Below, in pieces: positions 1 through 8,324 of a stretch of 64,000 bases of DNA; the stretch's first letter is position 1, and each line of letters opens with the position of its first letter. The notes below the pieces were generated by a model that saw only the letters and a list, made by a program, of their open reading frames with translations, searched no databases and was not told the DNA's origin. The DNA is from Lachnospiraceae bacterium. GTDB lineage: Bacteria > Bacillota > Clostridia > Lachnospirales > Lachnospiraceae. The translations under genes were made by a program, and so were the position numbers. The DNA is taken from positions 1-64,000 of the forward strand of contig JAFSIS010000060.1 of the NCBI GenBank assembly GCA_017439665.1, read 5' to 3'.

Positions 1-86
1 TTTGTCAAGGTTCCGGTCCTTAAAGAAGCTCTTTTTCTTCCTTAAAGCCTGCTGTTTTAAGGTGTGTTCCCCGTGACAGCTTAATC

Positions 87-115
87 ATACTACCACAGCC
101 CTTTTTCTCTGTCAA
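87..115 (-). promoter_or_regulatory. rRNA-type promoter P2 reading out of the window
   Basis: On the minus strand a perfect -35 box TTGACA (110-115) is followed after 17 bases by TAGTAT (87-92). The start point would be near position 80 and the transcript leaves the window at position 1. No minus-strand coding region lies between the promoter and the edge, so it should drive a gene off the window. Its strength and tandem arrangement suggest an rRNA or tRNA operon; that part is inference. Confidence 0.75.
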
Positions 116-157
116 CAGCTTTTTTTGTTTTTTTTGAAAAATCTGTGGTGGACTTTT

Positions 158-186
158 ATCCTAGCATTTGCTCAGCCCTTTGTCAA
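158..186 (-). promoter_or_regulatory. rRNA-type promoter P1, upstream of P2
   Basis: A second minus-strand promoter has a perfect TTGACA (181-186), a 17-base spacer and TAGGAT (158-163). It lies 71 bases upstream of the first promoter and just downstream of the cvpA-like stop codon. Two TTGACA promoters in tandem with 17-base spacers is the usual layout in front of Firmicute rRNA operons. Confidence 0.7.
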
Positions 187-193
187 GGCTGAT

Positions 194-676
194 CTATACT
201 ACTTTTACCATCAAAATCAGCTTAACCAGATAGTTATATTCATAAAGAGTAGACAGAATCTGGCTGCTTGCCGTATCCCGGCTGATTATTTCTCCAAATT
301 CTCCCAAGAGTCCTGCTTCATTTATGACAAAGAGAAGCCAGATCAAAATTATCCCTTCTGCCACACCTACTGCCAGTCCCAGGAGTTGGTCCAATAACCG
401 AAATACAGGAAGCTTTGCGATCATCCTGATCGATCTGACCACAAAATGGATTATTCCATAAATAAATCCTACTAAGACCAGTGCAATAATCATGACTACA
501 GTTAATTTTATATTTTCATTTTTAAAGCCCAGATAAATAATTACGAGTAATGTGATGACCAGAATAGCCACTATCCAGGCGATCAGGCTGCCTAATACCT
601 TCGTCATCCCCTCGCGAAAACAGAGTATACACAATAACAGAGTAACAAAGCCTGCAATAATCAGAGTAATATTCAT
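194..676 (-). CDS. CvpA-like integral membrane protein
   Basis: This 160-residue protein has four hydrophobic segments at about residues 3-20, 27-51, 58-80 and 97-118, with few charges between them and a short polar tail. Length and topology fit the CvpA (colicin V production) family, whose cellular role in Gram-positive bacteria is not settled. It is the last gene of a co-directional group with the DUF5711 and LysM proteins, starting 18 bases after the DUF5711 stop codon. All three are membrane-linked, so a role at the cell envelope is likely. The family assignment rests on topology and overall pattern, not on a catalytic motif. Confidence 0.7.
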   Translation of the reverse strand: MNITLIIAGFVTLLLCILCFREGMTKVLGSLIAWIVAILVITLLVIIYLGFKNENIKLTVVMIIALVLVGFIYGIIHFVVRSIRMIAKLPVFRLLDQLLGLAVGVAEGIILIWLLFVINEAGLLGEFGEIISRDTASSQILSTLYEYNYLVKLILMVKVV

Positions 677-694
677 TATCTTCTCTTTTCGTAG

Positions 695-1888
695 TTAATT
701 TAGTTCTATCAGATCTATGGTATCTGCGGTTACCATTACGAATCGTTTTGTGGAATCCGTAGGAATCAACAGGCTTACTTTTTTTGCAAAGGTTCCCTGA
801 TATTTTTCACCCCCGGACATATTATACATAATACACTCATGGTCATTATAAATAACGATATAATTTTTTTCCAAAAGAATATTCTGAAATTCTATTTCTA
901 TATTTTTTTGAAATAGGAGGTTTCCTTTCTTATCATAAACTTCCAGTCGGTAGAGGCTGGCTCCGGTAGTGTCCAGATAAACCAGTGCTACATGTTCCCC
1001 ACCTGTATATGCCGCCTGAATTTCTTCATTTAATAATTTTTCTGCCACACTGACGGGTTTGTCTGTACCACTGTAGAAATTAATTCTACTGTCTCCGATG
1101 GCAAAAGCAGCATCTTTTCCCAAAAAACCGACATAGGGTATGACTGTATCCGCATAGTCATTACCACTGACCAAGCGGTCTACACTGTTCTGCCCTACAT
1201 CAGAAAAATTATAAAAGGCCACGCTGGATTTCATTACTCCACTATCTACATATAAATAGGATACAGCCATTACTTCACCGTTATCTGATAATGAAACAGA
1301 AACGGGATAACCGTTCTGATTCATTCTGACCTCAGACTTCACTGCTTCTTCTCCAGTAGAATTATACACGTTCAACCGGGTTAACTTCGTGTCCTCCAGA
1401 ACAACCGCGACTACACCGGTTTTAGATACACAAAAATCACGGATCGGCAGATTCGTATCAATCTCCCCCGCCTTGCCTTTTTCATCCATTACATAAATAA
1501 CATTTCCGTTATAATCACCTACAGCAACTGCATTTTCATTCACCCGGACGATGGGATTCTGCATCTGATAGGTTTCATTCCAGATAACATTTCCTTTGGC
1601 ATCAGTACTGCTGATACCATCTTTACTATAGGTCAATACCCTTCCGTTATGGTTCAGGCAGGTACTGTCACTGGCCCCGCTTCTGTCCACACTGCTGATC
1701 TGTCCGTAAGAGGTATATCTTACGTTATCAACATACAGATAAATTCCCGCAAACAAAAGGAAGACAACCAACATGAGGCTGCCGATCTTAAACAGGCGGG
1801 AACGTCTGTATTTTTTTATTTTATCTTCAAATTCCATTTTATTTTCAGCATTCCCTTTTTTTGGAACAAACTGTTTGATCTGAGCCAT
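695..1888 (-). CDS. DUF5711-type membrane-anchored beta-propeller protein
   Basis: The protein has about 397 residues: a basic cytoplasmic N-terminus, one membrane segment at about residues 33-53, and a long extracellular part made of repeated short beta-strand units (patterns such as 'GNVIWNETYQM' and 'GNVIYVMDEKGKAG'), which suggests a WD40/PQQ-like propeller. This matches the DUF5711 family common in Lachnospiraceae; its function is unknown. The start at 1888 was chosen because AGAGGA lies 5 bases before that ATG; the open frame extends 30 bases further to a TTG without a good site. It sits between the LysM gene and the cvpA-like gene, and a surface scaffold role is inferred. Confidence 0.7.
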   Translation of the reverse strand: MAQIKQFVPKKGNAENKMEFEDKIKKYRRSRLFKIGSLMLVVFLLFAGIYLYVDNVRYTSYGQISSVDRSGASDSTCLNHNGRVLTYSKDGISSTDAKGNVIWNETYQMQNPIVRVNENAVAVGDYNGNVIYVMDEKGKAGEIDTNLPIRDFCVSKTGVVAVVLEDTKLTRLNVYNSTGEEAVKSEVRMNQNGYPVSVSLSDNGEVMAVSYLYVDSGVMKSSVAFYNFSDVGQNSVDRLVSGNDYADTVIPYVGFLGKDAAFAIGDSRINFYSGTDKPVSVAEKLLNEEIQAAYTGGEHVALVYLDTTGASLYRLEVYDKKGNLLFQKNIEIEFQNILLEKNYIVIYNDHECIMYNMSGGEKYQGTFAKKVSLLIPTDSTKRFVMVTADTIDLIELN

Positions 1889-1943
1889 ATATTCCTCTGT
1901 CTTTTGTATCTTCAACAACTATATCTGCAAAAAACATCCTTCC

Positions 1944-1979
1944 GTAACTTTGTACTTATCAGGAAGTTACATTATATCA
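1944..1979 (-). promoter_or_regulatory. Extended -10 promoter and leader stem-loop for the DUF5711 gene
   Basis: Minus-strand TGATATAAT (1971-1979) is an extended -10 element with a perfect TATAAT; no good -35 box is visible. It is followed by an inverted repeat, GTAACTT (1964-1970) and AAGTTAC (1944-1950), which would form a hairpin at the very 5' end of the transcript. The repeat has no T-run after it, so it is more likely a stabilising or regulatory leader than a terminator. Confidence 0.45.
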
Positions 1980-1984
1980 TACTT

Positions 1985-3067
1985 TTATTTTGGAAGGTAG
2001 AGTTTTTGTCCCGGTGCAATATGATCTTCATTTTTGATCTCATTATACTCACACACTTCTTTTAACCTTGCAGTACTTCCATAATAAAGCTGGCAGATTC
2101 CTGCAAGGGTATCTCCCTCCCGGACAATATAGCTTTCATATTCTTCCTCTGCACTACTCTCTTCTACGATGGAAATAACAGATGACGATGAAGCAACTTC
2201 CTGTATACTTTCTTGCGTGGAAGCTTCTTCAGCCATTTCAGCAGAATTTACTACTGCCTGATCAGACGGCATATTTGCCTCTGTTTCTGCAGCTGTACTC
2301 TCCGGGGTTTCTGATGTGGCCTTTGTGGCTGCACTTTCTGATGTATTCGCTGTAGTCTCTGCAACCGTACTTTCCGGTATTTCTGTCATCGATTCGCTAA
2401 ATATGGCTGCCGTTTGTTCCTCCACAACAAACTCCTCCGTTTCTTCCAAAGAATCCGACATTGCAGAATAGACCATTTCTTTTAAATCAGAAAGCTTCCC
2501 GTAACCGTTTCCACTGGTAATCGCAACAGCCAAAAGGATCAGAGCTAAAAAGCAGCCTGCAAGGAAAACCATATTTCCGATATCCTGCTTTCTTTTTCCT
2601 TCCGGAATATATTGCCTGAAGGATTGAGGCCTTCCAAATGCGGCAGGCTTTGCCTCCCTTCCCTGTTTCTCTGCCTTGGAAACTGTTCTTTCTTCTTTAT
2701 TTCCTCTGCTGTTATCGATCAGGTACTCCTGCATTCCCTGATTAGATGCATAAAAAACATAAAAGCCGGTCAGGTGGATCTCCTCTCCCCTTTTGCCGAC
2801 CAGATATTTTTCTCCATTCCTTATTTTTAAACTTCCCAGCGAATACCAGTTTTTGAAATATCGGTTCTCTTCCCTGGGGGAATCGGAAATTCCATATATG
2901 TACCACCGTTCCTTATCACCTGTCACTTCTTTTTTTCCGTAAAGATAGTATTTTTTTCTGTCTGTGTCCTGCTGTTTTTTCAGATAGGTATATGCATAAT
3001 CCTCCAGATAAATTCCTTTTCCCTCAACTGGATTCCCAATCTGCGTGACGTGATCCATTCTGGCCAT
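1985..3067 (-). CDS. Single-pass membrane protein with C-terminal LysM domain
   Basis: The protein has 360 residues. The N-terminal 125 residues form a Tyr-rich domain without a recognised family; then comes a basic linker, one membrane segment at about residues 165-184, a Ser/Thr/Ala/Glu-rich stretch (about 205-305) with near-repeats of 'SETPEST' type, and a C-terminal LysM domain (about 311-360, 'YIVREGDTLAGICQLYYG' to 'PGQKLYLPK'). The LysM domain should bind peptidoglycan outside the membrane, with the low-complexity stretch as a spacer through the wall. The start has GGAGG 7 bases upstream. It leads the group that continues with the DUF5711 and CvpA-like genes. Confidence 0.8.
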   Translation of the reverse strand: MARMDHVTQIGNPVEGKGIYLEDYAYTYLKKQQDTDRKKYYLYGKKEVTGDKERWYIYGISDSPREENRYFKNWYSLGSLKIRNGEKYLVGKRGEEIHLTGFYVFYASNQGMQEYLIDNSRGNKEERTVSKAEKQGREAKPAAFGRPQSFRQYIPEGKRKQDIGNMVFLAGCFLALILLAVAITSGNGYGKLSDLKEMVYSAMSDSLEETEEFVVEEQTAAIFSESMTEIPESTVAETTANTSESAATKATSETPESTAAETEANMPSDQAVVNSAEMAEEASTQESIQEVASSSSVISIVEESSAEEEYESYIVREGDTLAGICQLYYGSTARLKEVCEYNEIKNEDHIAPGQKLYLPK

Positions 3068-3145
3068 CTCTTTCCTCCATTATTTTTTCTCAAACTGTTC
3101 ACTTTCCCGGTGGGATGCTATCTCCCTGAACAGTATCTTTTTTAC

Positions 3146-3154
3146 ACTATAACA
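3146..3154 (-). promoter_or_regulatory. Candidate extended -10 promoter for the LysM gene
   Basis: Minus-strand TGTTATAGT is a TGn-extended -10 element about 80 bases before the LysM start and downstream of the galM terminator. The -35 region is poor, which is tolerated by extended -10 promoters. Confidence 0.4.
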
Positions 3155-3209
3155 CTGGTAAAACAAAGAATTTAGCAAATCCTGTAAGGGTTGGACAAGT
3201 TTCCTTCGA

Positions 3210-3241
3210 CAAAAAAAGTGCAGTCCGGTTTGACTGCACTC
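3210..3241 (-). terminator. Intrinsic terminator of the dnaX-ybaB-recR-galM operon
   Basis: Minus-strand AGTGCAGT and ACTGCACT form a perfect 8-base-pair stem with an 8-base loop, followed at once by seven T residues. It lies 5 bases after the galM stop codon. Confidence 0.92.
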
Positions 3242-3246
3242 TTTGC

Positions 3247-4281
3247 TTAAATAAACTTGTAAATTGTAGTAGATTCATACTTTCGTTTCGGTCCAAATAC
3301 GACGGAAGGAAAGTTCTCCTTATGAATACTGTCCGGATAGTACTGAGTCTCCAGGCACAGCCCACTTCGTTTTCCATAACCTGCTCCTCCCTTTCCGGTC
3401 TGTTCATCAATAAAATTACCGGCATAAAACTGCACTCCCGGCAGATCCGTATACACCTCCATGGTTCTAAGGGCATCAGGAGCTTTTACCGTAGCGATCA
3501 GCCGTACCTCTCCGGTACAGTCATCGGTAACCCAGTTATGATCATATCCTCCGGCAGACTGTAACTGTGGGAAAGAAGAATCTATTTTTTCACCTACCAC
3601 CGTTTCCCGGCGCAGATCCATAGGGGTTCCCTCCACTGAAGCAATCTCACCTGTGGGAATAGAGGCTGCATCTGCAGGGGTATAGCAGGATGCCAGAAGA
3701 GTAATCGTATGATCCATGATATCTCCTGCTTTATGTCCCTTCAGATTAAAATAAGAATGATTGGTAGGATTAATGATTGTATCCCGGTCAGAACTGATCT
3801 CGTATTGAATCTTTAACTCATTCTCTTCCGTTAAGGTATAAGTAACTGCCAGGTCTTTATTTCCGGGAAAACCCATATCCATATCTTCCATGCAAAGGGT
3901 AAAGCAGACACTTTCACCCTCCGTTTCTGCCTTCCATATCCGTTTGTGGGAGGCTTTCTCTTCATCACTATGTAAGTTGTTTTCTCCGTTGTTCTTTTTT
4001 AAGGTATAACTTATTCCCTTTATCATAAAAGAAGCACCGCCAATGCGATTGGCACTGGGAGCAATCAATGCGCCAAAAAAGCTGGGATTTTTTTCATAGT
4101 CCGCTACCGAATCAAAACCTAACACCACATCTTCAACCCGGCCATTTTTATCCGGTACCATTAGCCTGACCAGATTGGCTCCATAATTGGTTACGGCAGC
4201 CTTCATTCCCCGACTGTTTTCCAATATGTACAGGATTGCTTCCTGTCCATCCTTCGTTGTCCCGAATCCTTGTGTCTGCAT
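3247..4281 (-). CDS. galM: Aldose 1-epimerase (mutarotase)
   Basis: At 344 residues this is the normal length for GalM, which interconverts the alpha and beta anomers of galactose and other aldoses in the cytoplasm. Family features seen are 'NPTNHSYFNL' with the catalytic acid histidine, the 'GGYDHNW' motif, and near the C-terminus 'LETQYYPDS' with the catalytic base glutamate. The start has AGGAGGGAG upstream. The gene begins 11 bases after the recR stop codon, so it is probably the last gene of the dnaX operon, although its function is unrelated to DNA replication or repair. A strong terminator follows. Confidence 0.93.
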   Translation of the reverse strand: MQTQGFGTTKDGQEAILYILENSRGMKAAVTNYGANLVRLMVPDKNGRVEDVVLGFDSVADYEKNPSFFGALIAPSANRIGGASFMIKGISYTLKKNNGENNLHSDEEKASHKRIWKAETEGESVCFTLCMEDMDMGFPGNKDLAVTYTLTEENELKIQYEISSDRDTIINPTNHSYFNLKGHKAGDIMDHTITLLASCYTPADAASIPTGEIASVEGTPMDLRRETVVGEKIDSSFPQLQSAGGYDHNWVTDDCTGEVRLIATVKAPDALRTMEVYTDLPGVQFYAGNFIDEQTGKGGAGYGKRSGLCLETQYYPDSIHKENFPSVVFGPKRKYESTTIYKFI

Positions 4282-4292
4282 AGCGCTCCCTC

Positions 4293-4889
4293 CTACAATT
4301 CTATTCTTCCCTCCAAAGCACGGAGTAAGGTTACTTCATCGATATACTCCAGATCCCCACCTACCGGCACACCACTGGCAATTCTGGTTACCTTTACTCC
4401 TGTGGGTTTGATCAGCTTACTGATATACATGGCAGTAGTTTCCCCTTCCAGACTGGAATTGGTGGCAATAATCACCTCATTCACCTCTCCCTGCAGACGT
4501 TGCAGGAGTTCCTTCAGCTTGATATCGGCGGGACCAATGCCGATCATCGGAGAAATAGCCCCATGGAGTACATGATAAATCCCCTCATACTTACCGGTTT
4601 TTTCATAAGCTGCCAGATCTCTGGTATTTTCCACTACCATGATCGTACTGTGATCTCTTTTTTCATTGGCACAGATGGGGCAGATTTCCTGGTCTGTAAG
4701 GGTAAAACACTCCTGACAATACTGTACATGCTCCTTGGCCTCCAGTATGGTCCTGGCCAGCTTTTCCACCTTCGGTGCCGGCATATTGATCAGATGAAAG
4801 GCCAGCCGGGAGGCAGATTTCTCTCCGATTCCCGGCAGTGATGCCAGTTCTGTAATCAATTTATTGATATGTCCGCTGTACAGATCCAT
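4293..4889 (-). CDS. recR: Recombination mediator protein RecR
   Basis: This 198-residue cytoplasmic protein acts with RecF and RecO to load RecA on gapped DNA. The helix-hairpin-helix region '[19 protein letters not shown]' is at about residues 16-34, the four-cysteine zinc motif at C58, C61, C70 and C73, and the Toprim domain follows from about residue 81 ('[18 protein letters not shown]'). The ATG overlaps the stop codon of ybaB by one base (TAATG), which implies translational coupling. The order dnaX-ybaB-recR is a widely conserved bacterial operon, so the identification is secure. Confidence 0.97.
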   Translation of the reverse strand: MDLYSGHINKLITELASLPGIGEKSASRLAFHLINMPAPKVEKLARTILEAKEHVQYCQECFTLTDQEICPICANEKRDHSTIMVVENTRDLAAYEKTGKYEGIYHVLHGAISPMIGIGPADIKLKELLQRLQGEVNEVIIATNSSLEGETTAMYISKLIKPTGVKVTRIASGVPVGGDLEYIDEVTLLRALEGRIEL

Positions 4890-5233
4890 TAGAAGGGCAT
4901 TCCTCCACCCAGTCCGGCAGTCATTCTTCCCATCATGGCAGAGCTTTCTTCTTCCGCCATCTTAATGGCTTCATTGGTTGCTGCCATGATCAGATCCTCA
5001 AGCATTTCTACATCATCAGGATCTACAACGTCCTTGGAAATGCTGATCTTGGTTACGATTTTTTTGCCGGTAACCGTTACCTCTACAGCACCGCCGCCGG
5101 CCTTTGCCGTAAATTCCTTTGCCTCCAGCTCACGCTGGCTTTCCTCCATCTGACGCTGCATACGCTGTGCCTGCTTCATCAAATTATTCATGTTACCGGG
5201 CATTCCTCCCCCGAATCCACCTCTTTTTGCCAT
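4889..5233 (-). CDS. ybaB: YbaB/EbfC family nucleoid-associated protein
   Basis: The protein has 114 residues, the typical size for this DNA-binding family of dimeric nucleoid proteins. It has a Gly/Met-rich N-terminus, a helical region ('[18 protein letters not shown]'), the central beta-strand segment '[19 protein letters not shown]' and a Gly-rich tail. The start at 5233 was chosen over an in-frame ATG 39 bases upstream, which would fall inside the end of dnaX; GGAGGAAAAT immediately precedes the chosen ATG. It is flanked by dnaX and recR, the classical arrangement. Confidence 0.93.
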   Translation of the reverse strand: MAKRGGFGGGMPGNMNNLMKQAQRMQRQMEESQRELEAKEFTAKAGGGAVEVTVTGKKIVTKISISKDVVDPDDVEMLEDLIMAATNEAIKMAEEESSAMMGRMTAGLGGGMPF

Positions 5234-5268
5234 ATTTTCCTCCATTCTTCTGCCTGCTATACCGGCAG

Positions 5269-6846
5269 TCATTCATTTTCTTCTTCTATTTCCATATTGA
5301 TTATTTGGCTTAAATCAACATAGCTTGCTTCAAACGATCTGTTCTCTTCCAGGGAACGGATCTCAATCTCCAGAGTTTTCCCCAGAAAATTTTCGATTAG
5401 CTGCAGAACTGCTGCCTGGTTATCCGGTTTGCTCAGATAATCATATACAACTCCATCCTCTGTCACCAGAAGCAGATTCTTTCCCTCACCTGCTGAAGGC
5501 CTTACTTTCCTTAAATAGCTTTTCAGCGGCATCGTTGCCTCGGCTACGATTCCCTGCCATTTTGCCCCTACCTGCTTCAGTTCTTCGGGAAGGGCCTGTG
5601 GCAGAATTTTGGGTGCCTGGGGAGCCGTATTTACCATTTCCGGAGGTTGGGACCCTGCCCATCCCCCAACGTTTTGCGGCGAAAGAGCAATTCCCTGTTC
5701 CAGCTTCTCTTCCAGGCTGCGAATCCTGTCTAATAAAGAATCCGTACTGGTCTCCATCTCTGGTTTACATAATTTTATCAATGCCACCTCTACCAGAATC
5801 CGCTTTTGTACGGCATATTTCATCTGGGAAGCCAATCCGGCAAAAATACGGATATATCGCAGAATCGTTTCTGCATCCGTCTCCTTCGCCTCTTCCTTAA
5901 GACGATTCAGATTTTCCCGGGAAAAATCCAGCATTTCTTCCATATTATCAGATGTTTTTACTAAAAGCAAATTTCTGAGATACCAGGAAAGATCATTGAC
6001 AAATTGGGTAAGCTCTCTTCCCTGCATAATGATGTCTTCCAGAAGATGAATGCAGCCGGGAATGTCTCTGGCCAGGATCAGCCTGAACAATTTACTGAAC
6101 ACTTCTGTATCTACAGCTCCCAAAACATCCAGTGTCTTTTCATAAGTCAGCTCCTGCCCAAAATGGAAGGCAATGCACTGATCCAGAAGGCTCAGTGCAT
6201 CACGCATAGAGCCATCTGCCGTTTTTGCCACAAATCGCAGAGCCTTTTCCTCTACCGGAATATGCTCTGCCTCCATCAGCTCCTGAAGCCTTCCGACAAT
6301 GGTGTCTATACTGATCCGTTTAAAATCGTATCGCTGGCAGCGGGACAGAATGGTGATGGGAATTTTATGGACTTCCGTCGTTGCCAGAATAAAGATCACA
6401 TAGGAGGGCGGCTCCTCCAGAGTCTTCAACAGGGCGTTAAAGGCTCCGATGGAAAGCATATGCACCTCATCAATAATATACACCTTGTACTTTCCCTCTG
6501 CCGGAGAATAGGAAACCTCATCCACGATCTCACGGATATTATCCACACCATTGTTGCTGGCTGCATCGATTTCGATGACGTTCATGCTGGCTCCGGAAAC
6601 GATCGCCCTGCAGGATGGGCATTCACCACAGGGGCTTCCTTCCTTTGGAGCCTCACAATTTACTGCCTTGGCAAAAAGCTTGGCAATGGAGGTCTTTCCC
6701 GTACCTCTGGTTCCACAAAAAAGATAGGCATGACCCAGACGGTCTGCCTCTATCTGATTTTTCAGGGTAGTCACAATATGATCCTGCCCTTTTACATCCT
6801 TAAAATTATCCGGTCTGAATTTTCGATAAAGAGCGGTATATGACAT
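5269..6846 (-). CDS. dnaX: DNA polymerase III subunit gamma/tau
   Basis: This clamp-loader ATPase of the replisome has 525 residues. Seen are the typical opening 'MSYTALYRKFRPDNF', the Walker A motif GTRGTGKT at residues 45-52, the four-cysteine zinc module (C64, C73, C76, C79), the Walker B 'IIDEVHM' at about 124-130, and the sensor region 'FILATTEVHKIP'. The C-terminal third is less conserved, as is usual for tau. The start at 6846 was preferred to an upstream in-frame ATG because the family begins with this sequence. No promoter is obvious between the pfkA terminator and the start, so expression may depend on read-through or a weak site. Confidence 0.97.
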   Translation of the reverse strand: MSYTALYRKFRPDNFKDVKGQDHIVTTLKNQIEADRLGHAYLFCGTRGTGKTSIAKLFAKAVNCEAPKEGSPCGECPSCRAIVSGASMNVIEIDAASNNGVDNIREIVDEVSYSPAEGKYKVYIIDEVHMLSIGAFNALLKTLEEPPSYVIFILATTEVHKIPITILSRCQRYDFKRISIDTIVGRLQELMEAEHIPVEEKALRFVAKTADGSMRDALSLLDQCIAFHFGQELTYEKTLDVLGAVDTEVFSKLFRLILARDIPGCIHLLEDIIMQGRELTQFVNDLSWYLRNLLLVKTSDNMEEMLDFSRENLNRLKEEAKETDAETILRYIRIFAGLASQMKYAVQKRILVEVALIKLCKPEMETSTDSLLDRIRSLEEKLEQGIALSPQNVGGWAGSQPPEMVNTAPQAPKILPQALPEELKQVGAKWQGIVAEATMPLKSYLRKVRPSAGEGKNLLLVTEDGVVYDYLSKPDNQAAVLQLIENFLGKTLEIEIRSLEENRSFEASYVDLSQIINMEIEEENE

Positions 6847-6885
6847 CTCTTCTACTCCGATTTCTCTGCTTGATCTCTCTAACAA

Positions 6886-6939
6886 GGAAAAGGGCCGCTA
6901 CAGTAAGAATCCTTCTACAGTTCTTAGTGCCGCAGCCCT
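6886..6939 (-). terminator. Terminator of pfkA
   Basis: Downstream of the pfkA stop codon the minus strand holds a long imperfect hairpin: AGGGCTGC pairs with GCGGCCCT through one G-T pair, and the inner CTAAGAA/TTCTTA parts also pair in register. It ends in TTTT. It separates pfkA from dnaX. Confidence 0.65.
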
Positions 6940-6951
6940 CTAAACTATCCT

Positions 6952-8025
6952 TTAATCACCAAAGCTGATTCCCAATAGTTTTGCTTCTTTGACCATAGCA
7001 GAATCAGGCTGTACCATTTTCAGCTTTCCTGCCACATCTGCCAGGGGTACCTTCACGATTTCACGATTTTTATAGCCTACCATGAAACCATATTCTCCTT
7101 CCAGGATCGACCTTCCTGCCTCTGCACCCAGACGACTGGCAAATACACGGTCATAAGGGCAGGGACTTCCACCTCTTTGCGTATGACCCGGGACGGTAAC
7201 CCGAACCTCTTTTCCCGTCTTTTTCTGAATTTTCTCTGCAATTTCATAAGAAATTGACGGGTATTTATAATTCTTCATCTTTTCTTTATATTCTTTTTTG
7301 GAAAGGGCAGCATCCTGCTTGGAAATAGCACCCTCTGCCACTGCCAGAATGGTAAACCGGCTTCCCCGCTTATCCCTTGCTTCGATAGCTTCCACCACCT
7401 TATTAATGTCATAAGGTATCTCAGGAATCAGAATAATATCAGCACCACTGGCTATGCCTGCATTCAGGGTAAGATAGCCTACCTTATGCCCCATAACCTC
7501 AACGATAAATACACGGCCATGGCTGGAGGCTGTGGTATGAATACAGTCGATACAATCGGTAGCAATATTTACCGCACTCTGGAATCCAAAGGTCATATCC
7601 GTTCCGTACAGATCGTTGTCAATGGTCTTGGGCAAAGTAATCACTTTAAGACCTACATCACGTAAAAGATTGGCAGTTTTATGGGTTCCGTTACCTCCCA
7701 GGATCACCAGGCAATCCAGACGAAGCTTATAATAATTCTGCTTCATGGCTTCTACCTTATCCAGACCATTCTCATCAGGCTCCTTGATGGTTTTAAAAGG
7801 AGTACGGCTGGTTCCCAGTATGGTTCCTCCTTTAGTCAGAATACCGGTAAAATCTGCTCCGGTAAGCATACGGAAATCACTGTAGATCAATCCCCGGTAG
7901 CCATCCAGAAATCCATACATTTCGATGTCTTCACCACTACAGGTCAGAACCTTAACCACACCCCGCATGGCTGCATTCAATGCCTGACAGTCACCGCCAC
8001 TCGTTAACATTCCGATTCTTTTCAT
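6952..8025 (-). CDS. pfkA: 6-phosphofructokinase, PPi-type lysine with ATP-type glycine
   Basis: This 357-residue enzyme phosphorylates fructose 6-phosphate in glycolysis. Motifs seen are 'LTSGGDCQALNAAMRG' at the N-terminus, 'GGNGTHKTA' at 110-118, 'LPKTIDND' at 131-138, 'HGRVFIVEVMG', and 'GHTQRGGSP' near the C-terminus. In the family, Gly after the 'GGxG' motif favours ATP, whereas Lys in 'PKTIDND' (Gly in classical ATP enzymes) is typical of pyrophosphate enzymes and of a mixed third group. This protein has Gly113 with Lys133, so the phosphoryl donor cannot be assigned safely. The start has AGGAGG 8 bases upstream, and a strong promoter lies at 8100-8128. Confidence 0.93.
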   Translation of the reverse strand: MKRIGMLTSGGDCQALNAAMRGVVKVLTCSGEDIEMYGFLDGYRGLIYSDFRMLTGADFTGILTKGGTILGTSRTPFKTIKEPDENGLDKVEAMKQNYYKLRLDCLVILGGNGTHKTANLLRDVGLKVITLPKTIDNDLYGTDMTFGFQSAVNIATDCIDCIHTTASSHGRVFIVEVMGHKVGYLTLNAGIASGADIILIPEIPYDINKVVEAIEARDKRGSRFTILAVAEGAISKQDAALSKKEYKEKMKNYKYPSISYEIAEKIQKKTGKEVRVTVPGHTQRGGSPCPYDRVFASRLGAEAGRSILEGEYGFMVGYKNREIVKVPLADVAGKLKMVQPDSAMVKEAKLLGISFGD

Positions 8026-8099
8026 ACAGGGAATCCTCCTTTATTTATGCTATTCAAGCCGGAATATCGGAAGCTGTCGGACATCCCGGTTATTGCTTC

Positions 8100-8128
8100 A
8101 TTATATAATATTTTTGACCTAACCTCAA
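8100..8128 (-). promoter_or_regulatory. Promoter of pfkA
   Basis: Minus-strand TTGAGG (8123-8128), a 17-base spacer and a perfect TATAAT (8100-8105). It gives a leader of about 70 bases and stands back to back with the tRNA-Ser promoter. Confidence 0.8.
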
Positions 8129-8139
8129 TGATTTTTCCC

Positions 8140-8168
8140 TTGCCAGAAACCTCTTTTTCTTATACAAT
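8140..8168 (+). promoter_or_regulatory. Promoter of tRNA-Ser
   Basis: Plus-strand TTGCCA (8140-8145), a 17-base spacer and TACAAT (8163-8168). Transcription would start a few bases before the tRNA at 8182. Confidence 0.75.
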
Positions 8169-8181
8169 GAATAAGGCTTAT

Positions 8182-8270
8182 GGAGATGTACCCAAGTGGC
8201 TGAAGGGACCGCTCTCGAAAAGCGGCAGGCCGGTAATCCCGGTGCGAGGGTTCAAATCCCTCCATCTCCG
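8182..8270 (+). tRNA. tRNA-Ser(CGA)
   Basis: An 89-base type II tRNA. The acceptor stem GGAGATG/CATCTCC is complete with discriminator G, the anticodon stem is CCGCT/AGCGG with loop CTCGAAA (anticodon CGA), a long variable arm GGCCGG...CCGG follows, and the T arm is GAGGG-TTCAAAT-CCCTC. No CCA is encoded. It reads UCG codons. It is one of only four plus-strand genes in the window and has its own promoter and terminator, so it is a single-gene transcription unit. Confidence 0.97.
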
Positions 8271-8290
8271 TTAAAGATTTATTTATGGCA

Positions 8291-8318
8291 AAAGGCATCT
8301 TAAAGACATGCCTTTTTC
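8291..8318 (+). terminator. Terminator of tRNA-Ser
   Basis: Plus-strand AAAGGCAT and ATGCCTTT form an 8-base-pair stem followed by a T-rich run. The preceding A residues mean it could also stop minus-strand transcription arriving from the rhamnosidase pseudogene. Confidence 0.8.
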
Positions 8319-8324
8319 TTATTT

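Noticed and set aside
2220-2400. Repeat-like Ser/Thr/Glu coding stretch in the LysM gene
   Set aside because: It is a low-complexity protein spacer with imperfect repeats, not a separate DNA repeat element.
6004-6843. A 279-codon open frame on the plus strand opposite dnaX
   Set aside because: It is antisense to an unmistakable dnaX, has no ribosome site and no family pattern.
6886-6951. Possible SRP RNA near dnaX
   Set aside because: The segment is too short and lacks the conserved GNAR tetraloop helix; it is explained as the pfkA terminator.
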